The translations under genes were made by a program, and so were the position numbers. Source: Planctomycetia bacterium (lineage in GTDB: Bacteria; Planctomycetota; Phycisphaerae; Phycisphaerales; SM1A02). From it: DNA of 13,089 nt. Position 1 is the first letter of the stretch, and every line of letters begins with the position of its first letter. A model generated the notes under the pieces. It had not been told where the DNA came from and did no database searches. It worked only from the letters and a program-made list of their open reading frames with translations. Shown here one piece after another: positions 1-7,571 of this stretch. The DNA lies in assembly GCA_005799205.1 (NCBI GenBank), contig SYHM01000045.1:1-13089 (forward strand), given 5' to 3'.

Positions 1-3000
1 CGTTGTTCGACTTCATCGCCTGCGCCTGCGGGTGAACTTGCGATCGATGCGAGAATCCGATCAACCCGCCCCTCAATGCGCTGTGAATCCCATGTCCGTG
101 CCTCTGCGATGAGCATTCGCCGCAGTTCGTTTGGGTCAGCACTTGGAAGCGCCTGTGGACTCCAGTCAAGTTCAAATCGACCGCGAGCCCACCCGCAGAA
201 CTGCGTGAGCGCCGCCTCAGGGAAAGCCTGAATATTGATGTTGACAAACTCGATGGCGAAATCGATCGGATAGGCAATCTCACGCTCGCGGTACGCCTTA
301 CGAACCTCGGCCTGCAGACGCGTGGTCGCTTCAGCAGGCTCTCGAATTCCAGCAAGCAAATCGTCAGGCAACTGCTGGCCAAGCATTCGGTTGGTCCAGT
401 GCAGCAGATCGCGCGCTCCGTACCCGGCGACGAGGTAGGGCTCGAGCGGACTCAAGTCGATCGCAGCGAACCGCCCTTGCGCAGCCTGCTCGAGTCGCTG
501 GACGACCCCAGCGCGACCCTCGGCGTCGATGATCTCATCTGTGAGCGCAAGTCCGTAGGCCTTCATGGCCCACTCGATCACGCCAGGGCGGTCCCACTCG
601 GAAGGATCTGCATCCTCTTGGATGTACTCGCCCATTGTGACGGTGATATGCGACGAGGCTTCTTCGAGCGCATCAACCGCCACCGTCTTGAGCACGCCCT
701 CGCGGTCCTTTCCGGCAAATCGTTCAGGCTCGATCATCACACCAAATGCCTCCCAGACCCACTGCGAGATCGCCCCTGGAACGTGAAGTGGTGAGAGGAA
801 GGTCGCGGCTGCGTCCGCGACAGCTTCGTCAATGAAGGTAAAGACAACGGACTTGATTCCGCGCCCTTCGAGGATGGGTTGGCGGCGTCCATAGAAGTCA
901 CGGCGTTGAACTTCCATCGGTTCGTCGTAATCGAGAATCGTCTTACGCATCTGAAAGTTGCGCTCCTCGATCTTGCGCTGAGCTCCTTCGACGGCGCGGC
1001 TGAGCATCGGAGCTTCGATTGCATCGCCTTCCTTCATGCCGAATCGGCTCAGAACATTGAGCGTGGTCTTTCCGGCAAACATCTTCATCAACTCATCATC
1101 AAGTGCGAGGAAGAATCGAGACTGTCCTCGATCGCCCTGACGTCCGGAACGCCCGCGCAGCTGATTGTCAATGCGGCGGCTCTCGTGGCGCTCGGTTCCG
1201 ACGATGTGCAATCCGCCGAGCTCTTCAACATCTGCGAAGAATCGAAGCCGATGCACACTCCATCCCGCATCGTCAAGCGCCCCTTCAAGGGCCTCATTCG
1301 ACATCGCCTGAATCTTCTTGGGTTGCAGATCGTGGGACTCCGTGACCCAGTGTTCGAGCAGCGCTCGGCGCACTGCAGCATCATCCATCGCCTCGAGGTC
1401 TTTGCGGCTGAAAGAGAGGGCTCGTGCCGCGAGGTGGCGATGAATGAGCGACAAACACTTCGCTTCACCCATCGACGCGTCTGCTTCGCGTGGCGCGATA
1501 TCGCGCCGTTTCCAGTGCTCAACAAGCATCGCTGCGTCAATTGGCGCGAGTTTGATGTCCGTACCACGACCAGCCATGTTGGTTGCGATCATCACCGCGC
1601 CGAGCCGACCAGCGCCAGCGATGATGTCTGCCTCACGCTCGTGCTGCTTGGCGTTGAGCACTTCATGGCGAATCGAATGTTTCTCTGTGAGCATCCTGCT
1701 GAGCATTTCGCTCTTCTCGACACTCGTCGTGCCGACGAGCACCGGCGCCCCCGTGTCATGGACGCGCTTGATCTCATCGACAATCCGTTCCCACTTGTCC
1801 TTCTGCGAGAGAAAGACGAGGTCTTGCCGGTCAACGCGCACCGCGGGCATGTTCGTTGGAATCGAGACCACAGGCAGTCTGTAAATCTCGTGAAACTCGG
1901 TCGCTTCGGTGTCCGCGGTTCCAGTCATTCCCGAGAGCCGCTGATAGAGCTTGAAGAAGTTCTGGATGGTGATCGTCGCCATCGTCTGCGTCTCTTCCTT
2001 GATCCGCACACTCTCTTTGGCTTCAACCGCCTGGTGCAACCCATCCGACCACTGTCGCCCAACCATCTTGCGTCCCGTGTTTTGGTCGACGATGACGACC
2101 CCCATCTGTCCATCCTCGTCAGGGGCGACGACGTAGTCGCGGTCGAGCTGGTAGACGGTGTGGGCGCGCACAGACTGCTCGAGCAAGTGCGGCATGTCCA
2201 TGTTCTCGCCGACATAGAACGAACCGATCTTCGCTTCGCGCTGCGCCTCTTCGACGCCTTCGTGCGTGAGGGTCGCACGCTTCTTGTCCATCTCGAGTTC
2301 GTAGTACTGCGTGAAGCGGTCGCGCTCGCGCTCAAGCACTGGAAGCTGCTTTCGGTGCGCATCGAGTCGCTGCTTGATGGCAGGAATTGTTGCCTTGTCA
2401 CGCGCATTTCGAATGTCGCCCTCGGCACCAGCCACGGCAGCGCGGCAATGCTGCACCTTGTCTTCGGCGCTCTGCCACTCGTGTTGGCGCGCGACGAGGT
2501 GGATCGCCAACCGCTTCGCAAGTTCGTAGCGCGGCTGTTGGTTGTACGCAGGACCCGAGATGATGAGTGGAGTTCGTGCTTCGTCGATCAGGGTTGAGTC
2601 GACTTCGTCAACGATCGCAAACTCGCGTCTGCGCTGCACCTGATCTGCCGCGCGAAGCTTCATGTTGTCGCGTAGGTAGTCGAACCCGAACTCGCTTGTC
2701 GTTCCGTAGACCACATCGCACGAGTACGCGATGATCTTGTCGCTCGGCCGCTGCATGTGCATTGGATGGATCGCCCCCACGGTGAGCCCAACCGCACGGA
2801 AGAACGGGAAGGTCCAATCGCGATCCCGTTGCACGAGATAGTCGTTCACCGTCACGACATGCACCTGCTTCTCTTCACACGCTGCGAGGTAGCACGCGAG
2901 GGGGCCGACGATCGTCTTTCCCTCGCCAGTCTTCATTTCGGCGATTCTGCCTTCACTCAAGACGATGCCGCCGATGATCTGCACATCGAATGGACGAGCT

Positions 3001-3485
3001 CGAAAGGGTGGACGGCTCTCAGGAAAGACTTCACGAATCGCCTGATAGACCGCAGGCGGAATGTCGACGAGTTGCCAGCCCGCCAGTTCGCCGTGGCAGC
3101 CGCGCAACTCGTCAGTCGCTGGTCGAGGGGCGGTCGCCGCCATCACGGCCTGCGTCTCAAGAAACAGTGTCCGTGCAGGTTCTTGTAACTGCGCTGGGTC
3201 GAACCCGAGCGCTGGGTTGAATGCGTTGCGCAATCCCACGGCGCGATCCATCGCTTCGCGTGCGCACCCGAAGATCTCGGGGATCATGTCGTAGGGTCGT
3301 TCACCTGCGCGTACGCGCGCGCGAAACGTGAGGGTCATTTGCCGCAGTTCGGCATCGGTCATCGCCGCGTACCGAGACTCGAGCTCGCTGACCTTGTCGA
3401 CGATGCGCAGATAGCGACGAACCATGCGCTGGTTTTGAGTTCCAAAGGTCTTACGAATGAAGAAGTCAAGGACTGGAATTGGCAT
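1..3485 (-). CDS. secA: Preprotein translocase ATPase SecA, enlarged form, 3' end outside window
   Basis: SecA is the cytoplasmic motor that pushes unfolded preproteins through the SecYEG channel using ATP. The minus-strand frame is open from the ATG at 3485 to the window edge (1,161 complete codons, no stop). Visible motifs are RPFDVQIIGG followed by Walker A MKTGEGKT (residues 184-191), the DEAD-box variant DEVD (293-296), MTGTA (520-524) and MAGRGTD (637-643). After these come QLRGRSGRQGD and the two-helix-finger region ending near KTILDYDEPM. Typical bacterial SecA is about 850-900 residues, yet the conserved LWxxHL segment of the helical scaffold has not been reached here. Extra sequence lies before the RPFDVQ motif, as a charged, probably coiled-coil stretch in the preprotein cross-linking region, between MAGRGTD and the GTERHESRR motif, and in the helical wing. 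Such expansion is known from Planctomycetota. No clear Shine-Dalgarno precedes the ATG, but MPIPVLDFFIRKTFG is a plausible N-terminus. Identity is certain; lineage is inference. Confidence 0.97.
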   Translation of the reverse strand, partial: MPIPVLDFFIRKTFGTQNQRMVRRYLRIVDKVSELESRYAAMTDAELRQMTLTFRARVRAGERPYDMIPEIFGCAREAMDRAVGLRNAFNPALGFDPAQLQEPARTLFLETQAVMAATAPRPATDELRGCHGELAGWQLVDIPPAVYQAIREVFPESRPPFRARPFDVQIIGGIVLSEGRIAEMKTGEGKTIVGPLACYLAACEEKQVHVVTVNDYLVQRDRDWTFPFFRAVGLTVGAIHPMHMQRPSDKIIAYSCDVVYGTTSEFGFDYLRDNMKLRAADQVQRRREFAIVDEVDSTLIDEARTPLIISGPAYNQQPRYELAKRLAIHLVARQHEWQSAEDKVQHCRAAVAGAEGDIRNARDKATIPAIKQRLDAHRKQLPVLERERDRFTQYYELEMDKKRATLTHEGVEEAQREAKIGSFYVGENMDMPHLLEQSVRAHTVYQLDRDYVVAPDEDGQMGVVIVDQNTGRKMVGRQWSDGLHQAVEAKESVRIKEETQTMATITIQNFFKLYQRLSGMTGTADTEATEFHEIYRLPVVSIPTNMPAVRVDRQDLVFLSQKDKWERIVDEIKRVHDTGAPVLVGTTSVEKSEMLSRMLTEKHSIRHEVLNAKQHEREADIIAGAGRLGAVMIATNMAGRGTDIKLAPIDAAMLVEHWKRRDIAPREADASMGEAKCLSLIHRHLAARALSFSRKDLEAMDDAAVRRALLEHWVTESHDLQPKKIQAMSNEALEGALDDAGWSVHRLRFFADVEELGGLHIVGTERHESRRIDNQLRGRSGRQGDRGQSRFFLALDDELMKMFAGKTTLNVLSRFGMKEGDAIEAPMLSRAVEGAQRKIEERNFQMRKTILDYDEPMEVQRRDFYGRRQPILEGRGIKSVVFTFIDEAVADAAATFLSPLHVPGAISQWVWEAFGVMIEPERFAGKDREGVLKTVAVDALEEASSHITVTMGEYIQEDADPSEWDRPGVIEWAMKAYGLALTDEIIDAEGRAGVVQRLEQAAQGRFAAIDLSPLEPYLVAGYGARDLLHWTNRMLGQQLPDDLLAGIREPAEATTRLQAEVRKAYREREIAYPIDFAIEFVNINIQAFPEAALTQFCGWARGRFELDWSPQALPSADPNELRRMLIAEARTWDSQRIEGRVDRILASIASSPAGAGDEVEQ

Positions 3486-3598
3486 TGTGTGTAGCTCGAA
3501 TGAAAGGGCGGATCGCTCCGCGTGTGTTCGTGATAAAAGACTGGCTTAGCAGAATCGCGCCGATGCGCGGGGGCTCAAGAGCAGTGCGCTCGACCTGT

Positions 3599-3895
3599 TT
3601 ACAGTGTCGGCGGAGGGGCGGCCGCAACCCCAGTCACGACTGCCCGCGTGCACCAAGCCATCACATCAGCGTCGACCTGTGGACCATGCGCGAGTGCACA
3701 TGTGTCGACGGAACCCCTCTCGTGCCCGTTCCGCTCGCTTGCAGAAGTTCTGGTGCGCTCAGACCTGTGAGCACTCTCGACAATGCGTGCACCAGAGAAT
3801 CCAAGGCCGCTCGCTGAGCAGGCGAGTGGCGCGCCAATGGCGGCGAGCGTCAGCAGCAGCGCAAACACACAGGGATGGATCACCGTCAGGGGCAC
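3599..3895 (-). CDS. Possible small exported protein, hypothetical
   Basis: This 98-residue frame fills most of the gap between secA and the tRNA gene and ends 113 bp before the secA start, on the same strand. From the GTG at 3895 it encodes a hydrophobic stretch (CVFALLLTLAAIGAPLA) followed by small residues, which reads like a signal peptide. The mature part is about 70 residues, polar, with cysteines in CSAS, DTCA and AWCT. PLAC does not match a good lipobox, so signal peptidase I cleavage is more likely than lipidation. Third codon positions are mostly G or C, as in neighbouring genes. Other in-frame starts are GTG at 3883 and TTG at 3952. I recognise no family, and no Shine-Dalgarno is visible. 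It could be a chance open frame; the signal-like N-terminus is the main argument for it. Confidence 0.4.
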   Translation of the reverse strand: MPLTVIHPCVFALLLTLAAIGAPLACSASGLGFSGARIVESAHRSERTRTSASERNGHERGSVDTCALAHGPQVDADVMAWCTRAVVTGVAAAPPPTL

Positions 3896-3901
3896 GATTG
3901 C

Positions 3902-3930
3902 ATTGTGGCACCGAAACGACCGATTCGCAA
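3902..3930 (-). promoter_or_regulatory. Candidate promoter for the small exported ORF
   Basis: On the minus strand TTGCGA (3930-3925) and CACAAT (3907-3902) are separated by exactly 17 bp; each matches four of six bases of the sigma-70-type consensus. Transcription would begin close to the GTG at 3895, implying a very short or absent leader, which fits the lack of a ribosome binding site. Matches this weak occur by chance, so this is only a candidate. Confidence 0.22.
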
Positions 3931-3980
3931 GTGCAAGGCTGTACTCTTGCAATCTCTCGCGGTCGCTGTCGACTTCGAGT

Positions 3981-4054
3981 GGGGTGGTAGCTCAGCGGTC
4001 CAGAGCCCCTGACTCATAATCGGTGAGACCCGGGTTCGAATCCCGGCCGCCCCA
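3981..4054 (+). tRNA. tRNA with CAU anticodon, probably tRNA-Ile2 (lysidine type)
   Basis: A complete cloverleaf can be folded by hand. The acceptor stem is 3981-3987 with 4047-4053, containing one G-T pair. The D stem is GCTC (3990-3993) with GAGC (4003-4006). The anticodon loop CTCATAA (4013-4019) has CAT at 4015-4017, and the anticodon stem has a C-T mismatch at its outer pair. The T stem is CCGGG/CCCGG around TTCGAAT (4035-4041), and the discriminator is A4054. No 3' CCA is encoded. CAT serves initiator Met, elongator Met and the Ile2 tRNA whose C34 is changed to lysidine by TilS to read AUA. The GACTCATAATC core closely resembles E. coli Ile2. The fully paired acceptor end and absence of the three G-C pairs flanking the anticodon loop argue against the initiator. 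Elongator Met is not excluded. Confidence 0.9.
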
Positions 4055-4056
4055 TT

Positions 4057-4078
4057 GGGGAGCGCCTCGGCGCTACCC
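4057..4078 (+). other. Tight GC-rich hairpin between tRNA and trpA
   Basis: AGCGCC (4061-4066) and GGCGCT (4069-4074) are perfect inverted repeats, and the flanking GGG (4058-4060) can pair with CCC (4076-4078) across a bulged A. The helix starts four bases after the tRNA discriminator base and ends eight bases before the trpA GTG. No run of T follows, so it is not a standard intrinsic terminator. It could mark tRNA 3' processing or influence translation of trpA. Function is inferred. Confidence 0.45.
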
Positions 4079-4086
4079 TTCGCCGC

Positions 4087-4887
4087 GTGGCGAATCGAAT
4101 TGATGGCATCTTTGCGCGACTGATCGACAGTCATCGCGCAGGATTGATGCCATTTCTCACCGGTGGGTATCCGTCACTCGCCGTGACAACGGATGCGATT
4201 GGTGCCGTCGCTCAGGCTGGCGCATCGATCATTGAAGTGGGGATTCCGTTCAGTGACCCGATCGCGGATGGCCCTGTGATTTCTGCGAGCATGCATGAAG
4301 CACTCGCCGCTGGTGCGACGGTGGAGGGGGTGTTCCGCGCGGTCGCTCAGGCTCGCGCACACACCGATGTCGGACTTGTAGCCATGGTCAGCGCATCCAT
4401 TGTGACTCGAATTGGAGCGCATGATTTTGTCTCGCGCGCTGCACATGCAGGATTCGATGGACTCATCGTTCCCGATCTCGACAGCGCCGGTGCAGGCGAG
4501 CTTGCCAATCTCTGTGAGTCGCGCGGACTCTCGCTGGCGCTGTTGGTGGCGCCTACAAGTTCGAACGAACGGTCGCGCGAGATCGTGTCTCACTGCCGCG
4601 GATTTGTCTACCTCCTTGCGCGCGCTGGGATCACAGGTGAGCGCGATGCGAGCCCAGAGATTGCTGGGCCAGTTGCTGCGCTCCGCGCCGTCACGCGGCT
4701 TCCGATCGCCGCAGGCTTTGGCATTTCAACCGCTGCGCATGTTGCCGCGGTCACACAACACGCAGATGCGGCAATCGTTGGAAGCGCCCTCGTGCGCCGC
4801 ATGGGATCGACGACTCCGGTCGAAGCGGCTGCAGAGTTCACCTCACTCCTTGCGGCGGGGTTGCGCGCTCCTGTCAGGCGCAACTGA
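4087..4887 (+). CDS. trpA: Tryptophan synthase alpha chain
   Basis: TrpA cleaves indole-3-glycerol phosphate to indole and glyceraldehyde-3-phosphate; the indole is channelled to the beta subunit, TrpB, for condensation with serine. The 266-residue length is normal for this TIM-barrel protein. Key residues are present. Catalytic Glu50 and Asp61 lie in IIEVGIPFSDPIADGP (E. coli Glu49 and Asp60). Tyr175 and Thr183 lie in YLLARAGITG, and the phosphate-binding GFGIS (210-214) and GSALV (232-236) are intact. The start is a GTG without a visible Shine-Dalgarno, chosen because it gives the usual short lead before MPFLTGGYPS. It begins 32 bp after the tRNA and ends 55 bp before the ABC ATPase gene. 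No trpB, trpC or trpF is in the window, so it lies apart from the usual trpBA pair, at least on this side. Nothing in the sequence suggests loss of function. Confidence 0.96.
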   Translation: MANRIDGIFARLIDSHRAGLMPFLTGGYPSLAVTTDAIGAVAQAGASIIEVGIPFSDPIADGPVISASMHEALAAGATVEGVFRAVAQARAHTDVGLVAMVSASIVTRIGAHDFVSRAAHAGFDGLIVPDLDSAGAGELANLCESRGLSLALLVAPTSSNERSREIVSHCRGFVYLLARAGITGERDASPEIAGPVAALRAVTRLPIAAGFGISTAAHVAAVTQHADAAIVGSALVRRMGSTTPVEAAAEFTSLLAAGLRAPVRRN

Positions 4888-4942
4888 TCGAGTGAACGCC
4901 TTTCGCTCACGAGTCGGTCCATCGGCTGCTCACGGCGCACTC

Positions 4943-6514
4943 ATGCTTCGAGCGCACTCCGTGACTGTTGAGTTTCCTGGAGTGCGCGCGCTCGACCGTG
5001 TCTCGCTTGACTTTCGTGCTGGTGAGATCCACGCGATCATCGGCGAGAACGGGGCTGGGAAGAGCACATTGATGCAGGTGCTTTCAGGCGCGATTCCGGC
5101 GACCGAAGGCAGCGTGATGCGAGGTGGAGTGCCGCTTCGGTTGAACCATCCGTCCGACGCACGGCGAGCGGGGATCGCCATGGTGCACCAAGAAATCAAT
5201 CTCATTGAGACGCTGTCGGTCGCCGACAACATTGCGTTAGGTCACGAATCCGTTCGCTTTGGCGGACTCATCATCGACGCACAGCGACAACACGACCGCG
5301 CGCGTGAGGTGCTCGGAGCGCTCGGCGCGAAGATCGATCCTTCACAACTGGCTTCAAGCCTCTCGATCGCGCAGGCTCAGTTTGTCGAGATTGCCAAATG
5401 CATTGCGAGCGAAGCGCGGGTGCTCATCTTGGACGAGCCAACGGCCGTCCTTGGAGCGCGAGATGCCGAACGCCTCCTTGCGCTCATGGTTCAGATGCGC
5501 ATGGATGGGCGGGCGGTCTTGTTCGTGTCCCATCATCTCGATGAGGTGGTGGCAATCGCCGATCGGGTGAGCGTGCTTCGCGATGGCGAAGTGGTGCAAT
5601 CCTTCGAGCGGGGAACGAATGGTGCGCTCACCGACGTCGCTGGTGCGCGCGTTGATGAGGGAGTGCTCGCACGGGCGATGGTGGGGCGAGAACTTGGCTC
5701 GATTTATCCGCCAATCACGCTCGAAACAGATGATCACGCATCATGCAGGTGTGAGCCCGCAATTGAACTGGTGGACTTTGGAGCTCACGGCCGGTCGCGC
5801 GGGATCAATCTTGCTGTTGGCGCGGGCGAGATTGTTGGGATCGCTGGGCTCGTTGGAAGCGGGAGGACCGAAACAGCAGAGGCGATCGTTGGGCTGCGAG
5901 AGCGAGTGGGAACAGTGCGAGTGGGGGGAGTGGCCGTTCGCTTTTCCAACGTCCGCGCGGCAATGAAGGCTGGGATCGCCTATGTCAGCGAAGATCGCAA
6001 GGGCCGCGGAGTGCATACCACCTTGTCAACGATCGAGAACATTGTGCTGCCATCGCTCGATGCCTCAACGCGGTTCGCAGGCGCATGGATCGACCGTGCA
6101 CAGCAGGACGCGGTCGCCGCGAAGTGGATTCAAACCTTTGGAATTCGTTGTCCAGTGCCACAGCGGGCGTTGTCGTCGCTGTCGGGAGGCAACCAACAAA
6201 AAGTCGCGCTCGCACGCTGGCTCGAGACGAAGCCGCGCGTGCTGATCGTGGATGAGCCGACGCGGGGTGTCGATGTTGGCGCGAAGAGTGAGATCTATTC
6301 AATTCTCGCCAACCTCGCGCGCGGGGGGCTCGCGTGCCTCGTCATCAGTTCGGAGTTGCCAGAGCTCATTGGGATCTCGCACCGCCTTGTGGTGATGCGT
6401 CATGGAACAACTGCAGGCGAACTTTCATCTGCGCAGCTGCGCGCCCATGGTGCGGACGAGCACATCATGCGACTTGCATCGGGCGTTGCAAGCGACAAGG
6501 ATCAGACCTCATGA
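4943..6514 (+). CDS. Sugar ABC transporter ATP-binding protein, CUT2 family (RbsA/MglA-like)
   Basis: This 523-residue protein has the two fused nucleotide-binding domains typical of ribose/galactose/xylose importers and would power uptake from the cytoplasmic face of the inner membrane. Domain 1 has Walker A GENGAGKST (34-42), Q-loop Gln83, the degenerate signature LSIAQAQ and Walker B LILDEPT with Asp164-Glu165 and VSHH. Domain 2 has the family's degenerate Walker A GLVGSGRTE without the lysine. It also has SEDRKGRG, an intact LSGGNQQK (413-420), Walker B LIVDEPT (437-438) and ISSELPE in place of the H-loop histidine. These asymmetries are normal in RbsA and MglA. ATG 4943 is chosen because the family starts a few residues before the FPGVRAL motif. 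An in-frame GTG at 4892 would add 17 residues. Its stop overlaps the permease start as ATGA, implying translational coupling. Substrate is unknown. Confidence 0.95.
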   Translation: MLRAHSVTVEFPGVRALDRVSLDFRAGEIHAIIGENGAGKSTLMQVLSGAIPATEGSVMRGGVPLRLNHPSDARRAGIAMVHQEINLIETLSVADNIALGHESVRFGGLIIDAQRQHDRAREVLGALGAKIDPSQLASSLSIAQAQFVEIAKCIASEARVLILDEPTAVLGARDAERLLALMVQMRMDGRAVLFVSHHLDEVVAIADRVSVLRDGEVVQSFERGTNGALTDVAGARVDEGVLARAMVGRELGSIYPPITLETDDHASCRCEPAIELVDFGAHGRSRGINLAVGAGEIVGIAGLVGSGRTETAEAIVGLRERVGTVRVGGVAVRFSNVRAAMKAGIAYVSEDRKGRGVHTTLSTIENIVLPSLDASTRFAGAWIDRAQQDAVAAKWIQTFGIRCPVPQRALSSLSGGNQQKVALARWLETKPRVLIVDEPTRGVDVGAKSEIYSILANLARGGLACLVISSELPELIGISHRLVVMRHGTTAGELSSAQLRAHGADEHIMRLASGVASDKDQTS

Positions 6515-7533
6515 ACATGGCGATCGCACCACACATTCGGCCCGCGCACGAACTCTTGCAACGGTGGGGAGTGGTCGTCGCGTTTGCGATCCTCTTCGCT
6601 GTCAGCACCGCGAAGCAGGGGGCCGAGTTTCTGAATCCTGAAAATTTTCGAGCGATGCTCAATTCGAACGCGCCCGTTGGAGTGCTTGCCGTTGGAATGA
6701 CGCTTGTGATCATTAGTGCAGGCATCGACCTTTCCGTGGGAAGTATGGTTGTGCTCGCGGCGGCGGTGGGTGTCACGGCGATGAACGCGCTGATTGCAAG
6801 CGGCACCTCGGAGCTCTCGGCGGTGCTGCTTGGTGCATCGATCACAATCGCATGTGGCACAGCCGCAGGGATGGTGAACGGAGTCCTTATCGTCTATGGG
6901 AAGATCGCACCATTCGTCGCAACGCTTGGCGGGCTCGCTGCGTTTCGATCGATGTCGCTTGCGATCGCAGACGCAGGAGAGATCCGTGCACAGAGTGCGA
7001 CGCTCTTCAGCGCGCTTGGGCGGGGTGGGATTCCTCTTCCCTACCTCGAGAACGCCGCAGGGAAGCAGCTCACACTTTCGTACAGCACAGTTATCTTCTT
7101 TGCGCTCGCGATCGCCGCACAGTGGATTCTGTCTCGAGCTCGATTCGGTCGCTATCTCATTGCAATTGGTGCGAATGAAACTGCGGCGCGGTACGCGGGA
7201 TTGCCAATCGCATCGGTTCGGCTTCGCGTGTACGCGTTGATGGGCCTCTTTGCAGGAATCGCCGCACTCATTCAAAGTTCGCGAATGAACTCGGTCTCCA
7301 CCTCACAACTGGGGCTGGGCAGCGAACTTGATGCGATTGCAGCAGTTGTCATCGGTGGAACCTCGCTTCGTGGCGGCGCGGGGAGAGTTTGGGGCACCGT
7401 TGTGGGTGTTCTCATTCTGGCGATGATTACGAACATCCTCACGATTTCTGGAGTGAGTCCATATTGGCAGGGAGCGGTCAAAGGGGGGGTCATCGTCCTG
7501 GCAGTGCTCGTGCAGCGTCCCTCGAACCACTAG
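6511..7533 (+). CDS. Sugar ABC transporter permease, CUT2 family (RbsC-like)
   Basis: A 340-residue, very hydrophobic integral membrane protein that would form the homodimeric channel of the importer. The family hallmark GIDLSVGS (71-78) is present, as are the cytoplasmic coupling segment ANETAARYAGLP (221-232) and GGTSLRGGAGRVWGT (282-296) near the C-terminus. Hydrophobic segments are evident around residues 18-34, 54-70, 76-95, 103-128, 133-150, 190-208, 240-255, 274-283, 294-313 and 322-335, fitting the eight to ten helices of this family. The ATG at 6511 overlaps the ATPase stop (ATGA) and has AGGA nine bases upstream. A longer frame reaching back to 6334 is only read-through of the ATPase region. 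Function is secure at family level; the sugar is not known. Confidence 0.95.
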   Translation: MNMAIAPHIRPAHELLQRWGVVVAFAILFAVSTAKQGAEFLNPENFRAMLNSNAPVGVLAVGMTLVIISAGIDLSVGSMVVLAAAVGVTAMNALIASGTSELSAVLLGASITIACGTAAGMVNGVLIVYGKIAPFVATLGGLAAFRSMSLAIADAGEIRAQSATLFSALGRGGIPLPYLENAAGKQLTLSYSTVIFFALAIAAQWILSRARFGRYLIAIGANETAARYAGLPIASVRLRVYALMGLFAGIAALIQSSRMNSVSTSQLGLGSELDAIAAVVIGGTSLRGGAGRVWGTVVGVLILAMITNILTISGVSPYWQGAVKGGVIVLAVLVQRPSNH

Positions 7534-7571
7534 CTCGTGCCGCGGCCCGCTGGCTCTTGTATCGTTCGTCA

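Noticed and set aside
879..2597. A 572-codon open frame on the plus strand opposite secA
   Set aside because: It is antisense to well-conserved SecA motifs (DEAD variant, MTGTA, MAGRGTD). Its translation is rich in Arg, His and Leu with no recognisable domain, as expected of a shadow in GC-rich DNA.
3556..3569. CGCGC-CGAT-GCGCG inverted repeat upstream of secA as a terminator
   Set aside because: The stem is only five base pairs and no T-run follows on either strand, so it cannot be separated from chance in GC-rich DNA.
4412..4942. N-terminal extension of the ABC ATPase inside trpA
   Set aside because: The extension is an out-of-frame reading of trpA; the family N-terminus matches a start at 4943.
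6502..7275. A 257-codon minus-strand frame opposite the permease
   Set aside because: Its translation is very rich in Arg, Cys and His, the typical antisense reading of a membrane-protein gene; the plus strand is a definite permease.
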